Shown here in pieces: positions 1 through 6,856 of a stretch of 6,899 nucleotides of DNA (position 1 is its first letter; each line of letters opens with the position of its first letter). Made by a program: the position numbers and the translations under genes. The stretch is from Acidobacteriota bacterium. Lineage in GTDB: Bacteria > Acidobacteriota > Thermoanaerobaculia > Multivoradales > JAHEKO01. Under the pieces are notes generated by a model. It was not told the DNA's origin. It worked only from the letters and a program-made list of their open reading frames with translations, and did not search any database. Location: NCBI GenBank assembly GCA_024638355.1, contig JAHEKO010000201.1:1-6899 (forward strand), in the 5' to 3' direction.

Positions 1-1221
1 GGCGGCCGGAGCCTCGGCGATCACCTCGCCGCGGCGGACGACGAAGAGCCTGGCGGGCCGTAGCCTGAGCGCCTCGATCGGGCTCGTGGCCTGGAGGACG
101 ACCAGGTCGGCATGACAGCCCGGCTCGAGGCCGTAGCTCTCGAGCCCGAGAGTGCGGGCGCCGTTGACGGTGACCGCGTCGAACAGGGCGGGCATCTGGT
201 CGCGCCCGGTCATCTGGGCGACGTGGAGGCCCATCGCGGCCACCTCGAGCATGTCGTGGGTGCCGAGGCTGTACCAGGGGTCCATCACGCAGTCGTGACC
301 GAACGAAACGTTGACGCCCGCCGCCATGAGCTCGGGAACCCGGGTCATCCCGCGGCGCTTCGGGTAGGTGTCGTGCCGCCCTTGCAGCACGATGTTGATG
401 AGCGGGTTGGGTACCGCGCTGAGCTCGGCCTCGGCCAGGAGCGCGATCAGCTTGCTGACGTAGTAGTTGTCCATCGAGTGCATGGAGGTGAGATGCGAGC
501 CGGCCACCCGCCCCTTCATGCCCAGGCGCTCGGTCTCGTGGGCGAGCGTCTCGACGTGCCGGGACAGCGGGTCGTCGCTCTCGTCGCAGTGCATGTCGAC
601 GCGCAGGCCCCGGTCGGCCGCCAGCCGGCAGAGCTCGCGGACGGAGCGCGCCCCCTCCTCCATGGTGCGCTCGAAGTGGGGGATGCCGCCGACCACGTCG
701 ACCCCCTTGTCGAGCGCCTTCGCGACCAGCTCCGCGGCGCCCGGAAACCGGAAGTAGCCGTCCTGGGGAAAGGCGACGAGCTGGATGTCGATCCAGGGGG
801 CGAGCTCGCGGCGCAGCTCGAGCAGCGCCTCGACCGCGATCAGGCGCTCGTCGCAGACGTCGACGTGGCTGCGGATGGCGAGCGTCCCTCTGGCGATCGC
901 CCAGGTGCAGAGCCTGCGGGCGCGCTCCTTGACCGACTCCACCGTGAGGTGGGGCTTGAGCTCGCTCCACAGCTGGATGCCCTCGAGCAGAGTGCCGCTG
1001 AGGTTCATCCGCGGCTGGCCGAGGCTCAGGGTGGAGTCGAGGTGGAAGTGGCTGTCGACGAAGGGCGGGCTCACCAGGCGGCCGGCGGCGTCGATCTCGC
1101 GGCGCCCGCGTCCCTCGATCGCCGGCGCGACCTCGACAATCCTGCCGTCGCGAACCGCGATGTCGACGCCGGTCCGCCCGTCGGCCAGGGCGGCGTCGCG
1201 GACCACCAGATCGAGCGTCAT
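1..1221 (-). CDS. codA: Cytosine deaminase (CodA-type amidohydrolase), C-terminus cut by window edge
   Basis: This cytoplasmic metal-dependent hydrolase probably deaminates cytosine to uracil and ammonia; the E. coli family member also accepts isoguanine. I translated it from the minus strand: 407 residues are open to the window edge, against about 427 in E. coli CodA, so only the extreme C-terminus is missing. Metal and active-site positions are all present: HFHLD (His58, His60), FPQDG (Gln153), MHCDE (His211, Glu214), GSH (His243) and GHD (Asp310). Other strongly CodA-like blocks are APWIDIQLVAFPQ, HDTYPKRRGMTRV and DPWYSLGT. Residue 311, just after the catalytic Asp, is Cys where E. coli has Asp. 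The ATG start at 1221 overlaps the permease stop as ATGA, and an AGGAGG sits 4 nt upstream inside the permease's last codons. Its position in a nucleobase/nucleoside transporter operon supports the call. A related deaminase specificity (isoguanine or another oxo/amino heterocycle) remains possible. Confidence 0.9.
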   Translation of the reverse strand, partial: MTLDLVVRDAALADGRTGVDIAVRDGRIVEVAPAIEGRGRREIDAAGRLVSPPFVDSHFHLDSTLSLGQPRMNLSGTLLEGIQLWSELKPHLTVESVKERARRLCTWAIARGTLAIRSHVDVCDERLIAVEALLELRRELAPWIDIQLVAFPQDGYFRFPGAAELVAKALDKGVDVVGGIPHFERTMEEGARSVRELCRLAADRGLRVDMHCDESDDPLSRHVETLAHETERLGMKGRVAGSHLTSMHSMDNYYVSKLIALLAEAELSAVPNPLINIVLQGRHDTYPKRRGMTRVPELMAAGVNVSFGHDCVMDPWYSLGTHDMLEVAAMGLHVAQMTGRDQMPALFDAVTVNGARTLGLESYGLEPGCHADLVVLQATSPIEALRLRPARLFVVRRGEVIAEAPAA

Positions 1222-2159
1222 CGCTCCTCCTTCCGGAAGGGCTGCAGGAGTGCGGCCGGCGGCCGGGCGCTGCGCGACACGAGAGCCATCAGCACGATCG
1301 TCAGCACGAACGGCAGCATCAGAAACAGCTGGTAGGGGATGTCGATCACGCCGCTCGCCTGGAGACGGAGCTGCAGCGCGTCGACGAAGCCGAAGAGCAG
1401 GGCGCCGCCCAGGCACTTCCAGGGACTCCACTGGCCGAAGACCACCAGGGCGATGCACACCCAGCCCCGGCCCGAGATCACGCCGAAGGTGAAGGCGTTG
1501 AACTGGGCCATCGACAGGAAGGCGCCGCCGGCCCCCATGAGCATGCCGGAGAGCATGAGGCCCTGGTAGCGGACCCTGCTGACGCTGACGCCGGCGGCGT
1601 CGGCCGCGCGCGGGTTCTCGCCCACGGCGCGCAGGTTCAGCCCCCACGGCGTGTCGTAGAGCACCAGGGCGGCGAGCGGCACCAGCAAGAGAGCGCCGTA
1701 CACGAGCGCGAACTGATTGAACAGAATCGGTCCCAGGATCGGAATCGCCGACAGGAGCGGCAGCGGCACGGTCTTGAAGGCCTCGATATTGGGTGGCAGC
1801 GACGGCTGGCCGAAGATCAGCCGGTAGAAGAAGAAAGCCAGCCCGGTGCAGAGCAGCGTCGTGCCGATTCCCGAGACGTGCTGGCTCAGCCCCAGGGTCA
1901 CCGTCAGGACGCCCATCAGCAGGCCGGCCAGAGCGCCGGTCAGCATCGCCGCCAGGATGCCCAGCCAGAGGCTGCCGCTGAAGTAGGCCGCGGTGAACCC
2001 GGTCATCGCCGCGAGCAGCATGATCCCCTCGATCCCCAGGTTGAGCACTCCGCCGCGCTCGGTGAACATCTCGCCCAGGGTGGCGAGGATGAGCGGGGTC
2101 GCGATGCGCAGGACCGCGGCGAAGAAGCCGACTTGCAGGATCTCGCCGAAGATCTCCAT
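1218..2159 (-). CDS. ABC nucleoside/nucleobase importer, second permease subunit (BPD_transp_2 family)
   Basis: This inner-membrane subunit of 313 residues pairs with the preceding permease to form the translocation channel. It resembles the NupQ/YufQ-type permeases of BMP-linked nucleoside importers. Family hallmarks are ERGGVLNLGIEG (34-45), the cytoplasmic coupling loop LRAVGENPRAADAAGV (176-191), and GRGWVCIALVVFGQW (230-244). About eight hydrophobic segments are visible, roughly at 12-29, 44-60, 63-90, 98-115, 150-168, 198-216, 232-258 and 277-295. I chose the ATG at 2159 because it gives a family-typical N-terminus, shares one base with the stop of the upstream permease (TGATG), and has GAGG 7 nt upstream. 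The reading frame stays open further upstream to 2723, but that part lies out of frame inside permease 1 and is Arg/Pro/His-rich non-membrane sequence. The stop overlaps the codA start by 4 nt. Confidence 0.95.
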   Translation of the reverse strand: MEIFGEILQVGFFAAVLRIATPLILATLGEMFTERGGVLNLGIEGIMLLAAMTGFTAAYFSGSLWLGILAAMLTGALAGLLMGVLTVTLGLSQHVSGIGTTLLCTGLAFFFYRLIFGQPSLPPNIEAFKTVPLPLLSAIPILGPILFNQFALVYGALLLVPLAALVLYDTPWGLNLRAVGENPRAADAAGVSVSRVRYQGLMLSGMLMGAGGAFLSMAQFNAFTFGVISGRGWVCIALVVFGQWSPWKCLGGALLFGFVDALQLRLQASGVIDIPYQLFLMLPFVLTIVLMALVSRSARPPAALLQPFRKEER

Positions 2160-3226
2160 CAACGGGCCTCGAAGCGCTGGATGCGGATCCGGTACCGGGT
2201 GAAGAGGATCGCGATCAGCATGCAGATGAGCGCCACGCCCTGGAAGACGTCGGCGAGGAAGACCGGCACGCCGGTGGCGCGCGACATCGCCTCGGCGCCG
2301 GTGATGATGACGGCGAAGAAGAACGACGCCGGCAGGACGCCGAGCGGGTGGAGCAGCGCCAGGGTCGCGATCACGATGCCGGTGTAGCCGTACCCCGGCG
2401 ACAGGCCGGCCATCACCTGGAAGTGGATCCCGCCCACCTCGCTCACGCCCGCCAGTCCGGCGAGGGCGCCCGATACCGCGGCGGTGGCGGTGATCACCAT
2501 CGGGATCTTGATGCCGGCGTAGCGGGCCGCCTTCGGGTTCTCGCCGACCGCCCGGATGTTGAAGCCGAGGGTGGTGCGCGACATCAGGAACCAGCTGAGC
2601 GGCGCCGCGAGCAGCGCCAGCAGCACCCCCAGGTGCAGGCGGGTGCCGGCGAGAAGGATCGGGAACTCGGCCTCCATCCGGATGTCGGGCGAGTCGGGGT
2701 AGCCGCTCAGCGGGTCCTTCCACGGCCCGTCGACCAGCGCCATCATCAGGTAGAACATGATGAAGTTGAGCAGCAGGGTGGTGACGACGTCGTCGACCTT
2801 GTAGCGGGTCTTGAGCATCGCGGGCAGGAGCGCCCAGGCCGCCCCCGCCGCCATGCCGCCGGCGAGCATCAGCGGCACCAGGCTCCAGGCCGGCAGCCCG
2901 GCGCGGCCGCCGATGAAGGCCGCCGCCATCGCGCCCGCCAGCAGCTGCCCCTCGGCCCCGATGTTCCAGAACTTGGCGCGAAAGGCGACCGCCACCGCCA
3001 GCCCGGTGAAGGCGATCGGCGTCGCCTTGACCAGGGTCTCGACGAAGTCGAATCTGCTGCTGACGGCGCTCAGCAGCAGGTGCCGGTAGGCGGTGAGAAC
3101 GTCGGCGCCGGCGAGGGCGACGAGGCCGGCGCAGATGAGGAGCGTGGCGGCGATGGCGAAGAGCGGAAGCGCGAGCCGCAGCCAGGTCGGGGTCGTCTCG
3201 CGGGTCTCGAGGCGCGGGCGGATCAT
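2159..3226 (-). CDS. ABC nucleoside/nucleobase importer, first permease subunit (BPD_transp_2 family)
   Basis: This 355-residue integral membrane protein is the larger of the two channel subunits and resembles NupP/YufP-type permeases. A basic cytoplasmic tail (1-16) precedes a first membrane helix at about 17-39. The family signature FRAKFWNIGAEGQ lies at 82-94 and the ATPase-coupling loop RAVGENPKAARYAGI at 225-239. Further helices are visible at about 95-108, 115-135, 148-165, 197-215, 243-262, 281-307 and 326-343. A soluble loop at 166-190, rich in Asp, Pro and Gly, is probably periplasmic. The ATG at 3226 overlaps the ATPase stop as ATGA, with GAGG 7 nt upstream. Its paired coupling loop in permease 2 and the adjacent ATPase make this a heterodimeric importer. 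What it carries (nucleoside or free base) cannot be read from the permease itself; the downstream deaminase favours a nucleobase. Confidence 0.95.
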   Translation of the reverse strand: MIRPRLETRETTPTWLRLALPLFAIAATLLICAGLVALAGADVLTAYRHLLLSAVSSRFDFVETLVKATPIAFTGLAVAVAFRAKFWNIGAEGQLLAGAMAAAFIGGRAGLPAWSLVPLMLAGGMAAGAAWALLPAMLKTRYKVDDVVTTLLLNFIMFYLMMALVDGPWKDPLSGYPDSPDIRMEAEFPILLAGTRLHLGVLLALLAAPLSWFLMSRTTLGFNIRAVGENPKAARYAGIKIPMVITATAAVSGALAGLAGVSEVGGIHFQVMAGLSPGYGYTGIVIATLALLHPLGVLPASFFFAVIITGAEAMSRATGVPVFLADVFQGVALICMLIAILFTRYRIRIQRFEAR

Positions 3227-4740
3227 GCGGCGTCCTCGACGCCGGCCATGAGCAGGCCGACGCGCTGGACGGTGGCCTCTTCGATCGGCAGCACCTCGAC
3301 GATCCGTCCTTCGTACATCACCGCCAGCCGGTCGGAGAGGAGGAAGAGCTCCTCGAGGTCCTCGCTGATCAGCAGCACGGCGCCGCCCTGGCCGCGCAGC
3401 TCGAGAAAGCGCTCGTGCACGAACTGCATGGCGCCGACGTCGAGCCCGCGGGTGGGCTGGGCGGCGAGGACGACCACCGGCTCGAACGCCAGCTCGCGCG
3501 CCAGGAGCGCCTTCTGCAGGTTGCCGCCGGAGAGCGTTCCGGTGCGGATGTGCGGCCCGGCGGTCTGAATGCGGAAGCGCTCGATCTGGGTCTCGACGAA
3601 GTGGCGGATGCGGCTGTGGCTCAGGACCCCGTAGCGGCTGAACGGGGGCGCGTGCACTCGCGGCAAGACCATCGAGTCGGAGAGCGGCAGCGAGCCGATC
3701 AACCCGGTGCTCAGCCGATCCTCGGGAATGCGCCCGACGCCCAACTCCTGGATCGACCGCGGCTCGGGGTAGAGCACCAGCTCTCCGGTGATCCGCAGGT
3801 CGCCGCCGGTCAGGGGCTGGATGCCGGCGATGAGCTCGGCCAGCTCGAGCTGGCCGTTGCCCGAGACGCCGGCTACGCCGACGATCTCGCCGGCCCGCAC
3901 GTCGAGCGAGAGCTCGCGCAGGGCGACGCCCGAGCCGCCGGCGGTGGCCACGCCCTCGAGCTCGAGCAGCACGTCACCCGGCTCCTGCGGCGGCTTCTCG
4001 GGCGGCACGATCTCGTGGCCGCACATCAGCTCGGCGAGATCGCGCTCGGTGGTGTCGGTGGTGTCGTCGATGGTCGCCGTCACCCTGCCCAGGCGCAGCA
4101 CCACCACGCGATTGGTGATCGCCTTGACCTCGTAGAGCTTGTGGCTGATGAAGATGACCCCCAGCCCGTCGCCCGCCATCGCGCGCAGCGCGGTGAACAG
4201 CGCCTCGGTCTCGAGCGGCGTGAGGACGGCGGTCGGCTCGTCGAGGATCAGGATGCGCGCGTCGCGGAAGAGCGCCTTCACGATTTCCAACCGCTGCTGC
4301 TCGCCGACGGCGAGATCGGACACCATGGCGTCGGGCGGCAGCTCGAGGCCGAAGCGTTGGCCGATCTCGCTGAGCCGCTTCCCGGCGCTCGTCCGGTCGA
4401 GCCGCCCGCCGGCGCCCGGGCGGCCGATCATCAGGTTGTCGAGCACGCTCAGCGTCGGCACCAGGTGGAAGTGCTGGTGCACCATGCCGACGCCGAGCTC
4501 GAGCGCGTCGGCCGAGCTCGAGATGTCGGCCGGCCGGCCGTCGATCTCGATCGTGCCGCTGTCCGGCGCGTAGGTGCCGAACAGCATGTTCATGAGCGTC
4601 GTCTTGCCGGCGCCGTTCTCGCCCAGAAGCCCGAGGACGTCGCCCGGATAGAGGATGAGGTCGACGTCGCGGTTGGCATGCACCGAGCCGAAGCTCTTCG
4701 ACATGCCGCGCATCGACAGCACCGGCGTCCGTTCGCTCAC
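3223..4740 (-). CDS. ABC importer ATPase with two nucleotide-binding domains (nucleoside/simple-sugar type)
   Basis: This 505-residue cytoplasmic energiser of the importer has the usual length for its family. Domain 1 (about 6-245) has Walker A GENGAGKT (40-47), Q-loop Gln89, signature LAVGEQQ (143-149), Walker B ILILDEP (163-169) and switch His200. Domain 2 (about 257-500) has a degenerate Walker A, GVSGNGQ (291-297), with no P-loop lysine. Its signature LSGGNLQ (403-409) is canonical, while the Walker B end reads AAQPTRGLD (426-434), with Gln where a catalytic Glu would be. This asymmetry is typical of the family: intact Walker A/B of domain 1 pairs with the intact signature of domain 2 to make one competent ATP site. 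The start is GTG, one base after the lipoprotein gene's stop and without a clear Shine-Dalgarno, so translation probably depends on coupling. ATGs at residues 10 and 13 are less likely because they would crowd the first strand of the domain. The stop overlaps permease 1. Confidence 0.96.
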   Translation of the reverse strand: MSERTPVLSMRGMSKSFGSVHANRDVDLILYPGDVLGLLGENGAGKTTLMNMLFGTYAPDSGTIEIDGRPADISSSADALELGVGMVHQHFHLVPTLSVLDNLMIGRPGAGGRLDRTSAGKRLSEIGQRFGLELPPDAMVSDLAVGEQQRLEIVKALFRDARILILDEPTAVLTPLETEALFTALRAMAGDGLGVIFISHKLYEVKAITNRVVVLRLGRVTATIDDTTDTTERDLAELMCGHEIVPPEKPPQEPGDVLLELEGVATAGGSGVALRELSLDVRAGEIVGVAGVSGNGQLELAELIAGIQPLTGGDLRITGELVLYPEPRSIQELGVGRIPEDRLSTGLIGSLPLSDSMVLPRVHAPPFSRYGVLSHSRIRHFVETQIERFRIQTAGPHIRTGTLSGGNLQKALLARELAFEPVVVLAAQPTRGLDVGAMQFVHERFLELRGQGGAVLLISEDLEELFLLSDRLAVMYEGRIVEVLPIEEATVQRVGLLMAGVEDAA

Positions 4741-4741
4741 G

Positions 4742-5767
4742 TCAGTCGGACTTGGGCGTGCTCTCGTCGACTTCCACGCGGTAGTTGCCGGACATGATCT
4801 CGGCGGTCTTCTCCTCGACCTTCTGTTTGAGCTCCGCGGGCAGCCGCTCCTCGAACACGTGGTACGGCGCCAGATAGGAGCCGCCTTTGGCCATGTAGGA
4901 GAAACCGCCCATGTCCTGAGCGGTGAAGACGCCCGCCTCGACCAGCTTGATCGCCTGCTCGACGGTCGGCCACATGTCCCAGACCGGGCCGGTGATCACG
5001 TGGTCGGGCCCGAGCTCGCTCTGATCGGACATGTTCGAGATCGCGTAGACGTCCTTCTCGACGCACGCCTCGATCACTCCGAAGCGCTCGGCGTAGAGCA
5101 CGTCCGCGCCCGCCTCGATCTGGGCCAGCGCCGCCTCCTTGGCCTTGGGCGGATCGAAGAACGAGCCGATGAAGGCGACCTTGACCTTGACGTCGGGATT
5201 CACCTCACGGGCTCCGGCGATCCAGGCGTTGGTGATCCGGTTCACCTCGGGAATCGGCATCGCCGCGACCACGCCGATGACGTTGCTCTCGGTCATCCCG
5301 CCGGCGATCAAACCCGCGAGATAGGCGGGCTCGTGAATCCAGTTGTCGAACACCGCGAAGTTCGGCTCGGCCGGTCCGATGCCGGAGCCGAAAACGAAAG
5401 CCGTCTCGGGGTAGACCGCGGCGGTGCGGCGCGCGATGCGCTCGGCGCCGAAGGCGTCGCCCATGATCAGCTGATAGCCGCCCTCGGCGTACTCGCGCAT
5501 GACCCGGGCGAAGTCGGCCGCCTTGACGCTCTCCGACCAGGTGTACTCGATGCCCAGCTCGTCTCGCGCCTTGATCAGCGCGACGTGAATCTGATTCACC
5601 CAGGGCTCTTCGATCGGAGTTTCGAAGACGGCGGCTACCCGCAAGGTGCCGTCGTCCGCCGCCGACTCCGCCGTTCGTGGAGCCGGGGCCTCGCCGCCAC
5701 CGCAGGCGACGAGCGTCAGCGCGCCGATCAGGAGCCACGCGAGCCGATTCAATCCGTAACCGACCAT
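4742..5767 (-). CDS. BMP/PnrA-family substrate-binding lipoprotein of the importer
   Basis: This 341-residue protein is predicted to capture a nucleoside or nucleobase outside the inner membrane and deliver it to the permeases. A short lipoprotein signal ends in the lipobox LVAC (19-22) followed by GGG, so Cys22 is the predicted lipidation site. A flexible linker (23-40) rich in Ala, Pro, Glu and Asp leads into the two-lobed periplasmic-binding fold starting at TLRVAAVFE. Family-like blocks are YAEGGYQLIMGD (93-104), EPAYLAGLIAGG (146-157), VIGVVAAMPIPEV (163-175) and AFIGSFFDP (198-206). The usual GG-N-D-SFN-type motif after the first strand is absent; ETPIEEPWVNQ (49-59) takes its place. 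I chose the ATG at 5767 because it immediately precedes the signal sequence and has AGGAGG 5 nt upstream. A start at 5854 would add 29 charged residues before the signal. It heads the operon, one base before the ATPase start. Confidence 0.94.
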   Translation of the reverse strand: MVGYGLNRLAWLLIGALTLVACGGGEAPAPRTAESAADDGTLRVAAVFETPIEEPWVNQIHVALIKARDELGIEYTWSESVKAADFARVMREYAEGGYQLIMGDAFGAERIARRTAAVYPETAFVFGSGIGPAEPNFAVFDNWIHEPAYLAGLIAGGMTESNVIGVVAAMPIPEVNRITNAWIAGAREVNPDVKVKVAFIGSFFDPPKAKEAALAQIEAGADVLYAERFGVIEACVEKDVYAISNMSDQSELGPDHVITGPVWDMWPTVEQAIKLVEAGVFTAQDMGGFSYMAKGGSYLAPYHVFEERLPAELKQKVEEKTAEIMSGNYRVEVDESTPKSD

Positions 5768-5780
5768 CTCCTCCTCCTTT
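5768..5780 (-). promoter_or_regulatory. Strong ribosome binding site that fixes the lipoprotein start
   Basis: On the minus strand this reads AAAGGAGGAGGAG directly before the ATG at 5767. AGGAGG lies 5 nt from the start codon, and the repeated GGAG units offer more than one register. It is the strongest Shine-Dalgarno sequence in the window, matching the need for more binding protein than membrane subunits. It also argues against the upstream in-frame ATG at 5854. Confidence 0.85.
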
Positions 5781-5941
5781 CGGTTGTCTCGCACACGGAC
5801 CATCGCCCGCCGCGGAGCTGCTTTGGCGTCGCGCCGGGCGTCGATCCCTTCCAAACTGACTATGCGAGGCAGATCCTACCAGGGTGGAGCCGGCCTGGGC
5901 GTCCAGGGCGGCGGGGCGAGGGTGCTACATTCCGGGTTCGG
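5781..5941. promoter_or_regulatory. Divergent intergenic region, presumed to hold both promoters
   Basis: This gap lies between the importer operon (minus) and the secreted-protein gene (plus), so it should contain two promoters, but none matches a strong consensus. Minus-strand -10-like candidates are CATAGT (5859-5864) and TAGGAT (5873-5878), each four of six matches, without a good -35 box. Either would give a leader of roughly 85-105 nt. Within that leader GGCGTC occurs twice on the plus strand (5825-5830 and 5837-5842). An imperfect GC-poor dyad, GGTAG-GAT-CTGCC with one G-U pair, lies at 5868-5880. I recognise no known riboswitch or operator here. That promoters lie here follows from gene layout; their exact positions are guesses. 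Confidence 0.5.
5924..5931 (+). promoter_or_regulatory. Possible extended -10 element for the secreted-protein gene
   Basis: TGCTACATT spans 5923-5931 and fits an extended -10 (TGn plus a TAnnnT hexamer at 5926-5931). There is no recognisable -35 at the expected distance. The hexamer ends 10 nt before the ATG at 5942, so transcription would begin within about 4 nt of the start codon and the mRNA would be leaderless or nearly so. This agrees with the lack of a Shine-Dalgarno before that ATG. The match is short, so chance occurrence is quite possible. Confidence 0.3.
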
Positions 5942-6856
5942 ATGAGCGGCAGCCGGCGAGCTTTGGCGATGGTGACGAGCGCCGCCCTGTTGGGCTGGAT
6001 GGCGGCTCGGCCCGCGCCCGCGGTGGAGGTCGTGCAGGACCAGATCTATCCTGGCGATACGCGGCTCGAGGCGAGCGAGCTCGGAGTGGCGTTCACGGTT
6101 CCTTCCGGTTGGCGCGGCGTCTGGCCCGGAGGGAGCGAGGGCTTCGTTCTGCAGCCGGAGTCGGACCCGGCGGTGCACATCCTCGCTCTCGGCGAGGAGG
6201 GCACGCGCGCGGAGCTGGCGGCCATGATGGGCGCGCCGGTCGATCTGGGCGAGGGGTTCTCGCTCGATCCAACCGGGGCGGTGACCGAGCGCGGACAGGT
6301 GCTGATCGGCCGCTACCGGGTGCGCGGCGGCGCGAGCGAGCTGAGCGCCTACGCCGAGGCCCTGGCGGGGGAGCACGGCGTCGCCATCGCCTACGTGCTG
6401 ATCGCACCCTCGGAGTTGCTGGCACGCCACGAGACCACGGTCGGGGCACTGGTGGCGAGCACCCGGCTCGAGGCGCCGGGCGGTGGCGCTCCGAGCGCCG
6501 GGGCGAGCACCGCCGAGGGCGCAGACCGGTGGGACACCTACCTACGGGGCAAACACGTCGTGCGCTTGTACAGCGGCAGCAACTACACCGAGGAGGAGCA
6601 CATCTGGCTGTGCAGCGACGGCACCTTCCAGCGCACCTCCAACTCCGGCGGCTACGGCGGCGGCGCGAGCGGCGCCTTCCAGGGCGGAGGAGCCGGCCGC
6701 TGGACGGCCACCGGTGCGGGCGCCACCGGTGCGCTCACCCTGCACTGGCCCGACGGCAGCACCAGCCGCTACGATCTGCGCTGGGACTACGAAGAGAATC
6801 ACCTGTACGTCGACGGCAAGCGCTGGTTTCACGACCAGAACGAGGTCTGCCGATAA
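5942..6856 (+). CDS. Exported two-domain protein of unknown function
   Basis: I do not recognise a characterised family for this 304-residue protein. A Sec-type signal peptide is visible: Arg5-Arg6, a hydrophobic core at 8-22, and a likely cleavage after APA (25-27). The first domain (about 30-178) begins LGVAFTVPSGW, a pattern seen in small exported alpha/beta domains of the PsbP/DcrB kind; that comparison is tentative. A Gly/Ala/Ser linker (180-195) follows. The second domain (197-304) looks beta-rich: an HIWLCSDGTF strand-turn, a Gly-rich loop (236-252), then alternating strands such as GALTLHWPDGS, RYDLRWDY and HLYVDGKRWF, resembling a small barrel or lipocalin-like fold. Cys224 and Cys303 are the only cysteines in the mature protein and may form a disulfide closing this domain. 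The ATG at 5942 lacks a Shine-Dalgarno; Met10 (5969) is the alternative but would shorten the signal's basic region. The real gene starts here although the frame is open far upstream, antisense to the lipoprotein gene. Confidence 0.85.
   Translation: MSGSRRALAMVTSAALLGWMAARPAPAVEVVQDQIYPGDTRLEASELGVAFTVPSGWRGVWPGGSEGFVLQPESDPAVHILALGEEGTRAELAAMMGAPVDLGEGFSLDPTGAVTERGQVLIGRYRVRGGASELSAYAEALAGEHGVAIAYVLIAPSELLARHETTVGALVASTRLEAPGGGAPSAGASTAEGADRWDTYLRGKHVVRLYSGSNYTEEEHIWLCSDGTFQRTSNSGGYGGGASGAFQGGGAGRWTATGAGATGALTLHWPDGSTSRYDLRWDYEENHLYVDGKRWFHDQNEVCR

Noticed and set aside
112..1335. Long plus-strand open frame opposite the cytosine deaminase gene.
   Set aside because: The minus strand encodes a convincing CodA with every active-site residue; the plus-strand translation is low-complexity shadow sequence. 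The same holds for plus-strand frames at 2348-3568 and 3415-4797.
2160..2723. Upstream in-frame extension of permease 2 that would make a 501-residue protein.
   Set aside because: It lies wholly inside permease 1 in another frame, is rich in Arg, Pro, Gly and His with no membrane helices, and the ATG at 2159 gives the normal family N-terminus with a ribosome site.
3858..3878. Missing P-loop lysine in the second ATPase domain, read at first as a defective subunit.
   Set aside because: A degenerate second Walker A is normal for this nucleoside/simple-sugar ATPase family, and the first Walker A with the second signature still forms a complete site.
122..4520. Frequent CTCGAG hexamers through the operon.
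   Set aside because: They mostly arise from Leu-Glu codon pairs (CTC GAG) or their reverse in a GC-rich genome; spacing is irregular and they do not look like a repeat array.
5768..5854. Longer lipoprotein reading frame starting at 5854.
   Set aside because: It would place 29 charged residues before the lipoprotein signal and ignores the AGGAGG immediately before the ATG at 5767.
4655..5941. Open frame on the plus strand running antisense through the lipoprotein gene and in frame into the exported protein.
   Set aside because: Such antisense openness is common where third codon positions are G or C. The signal peptide at 5942 marks the true start, and the upstream part is Asp/Arg/His/Val-rich with no domain character.
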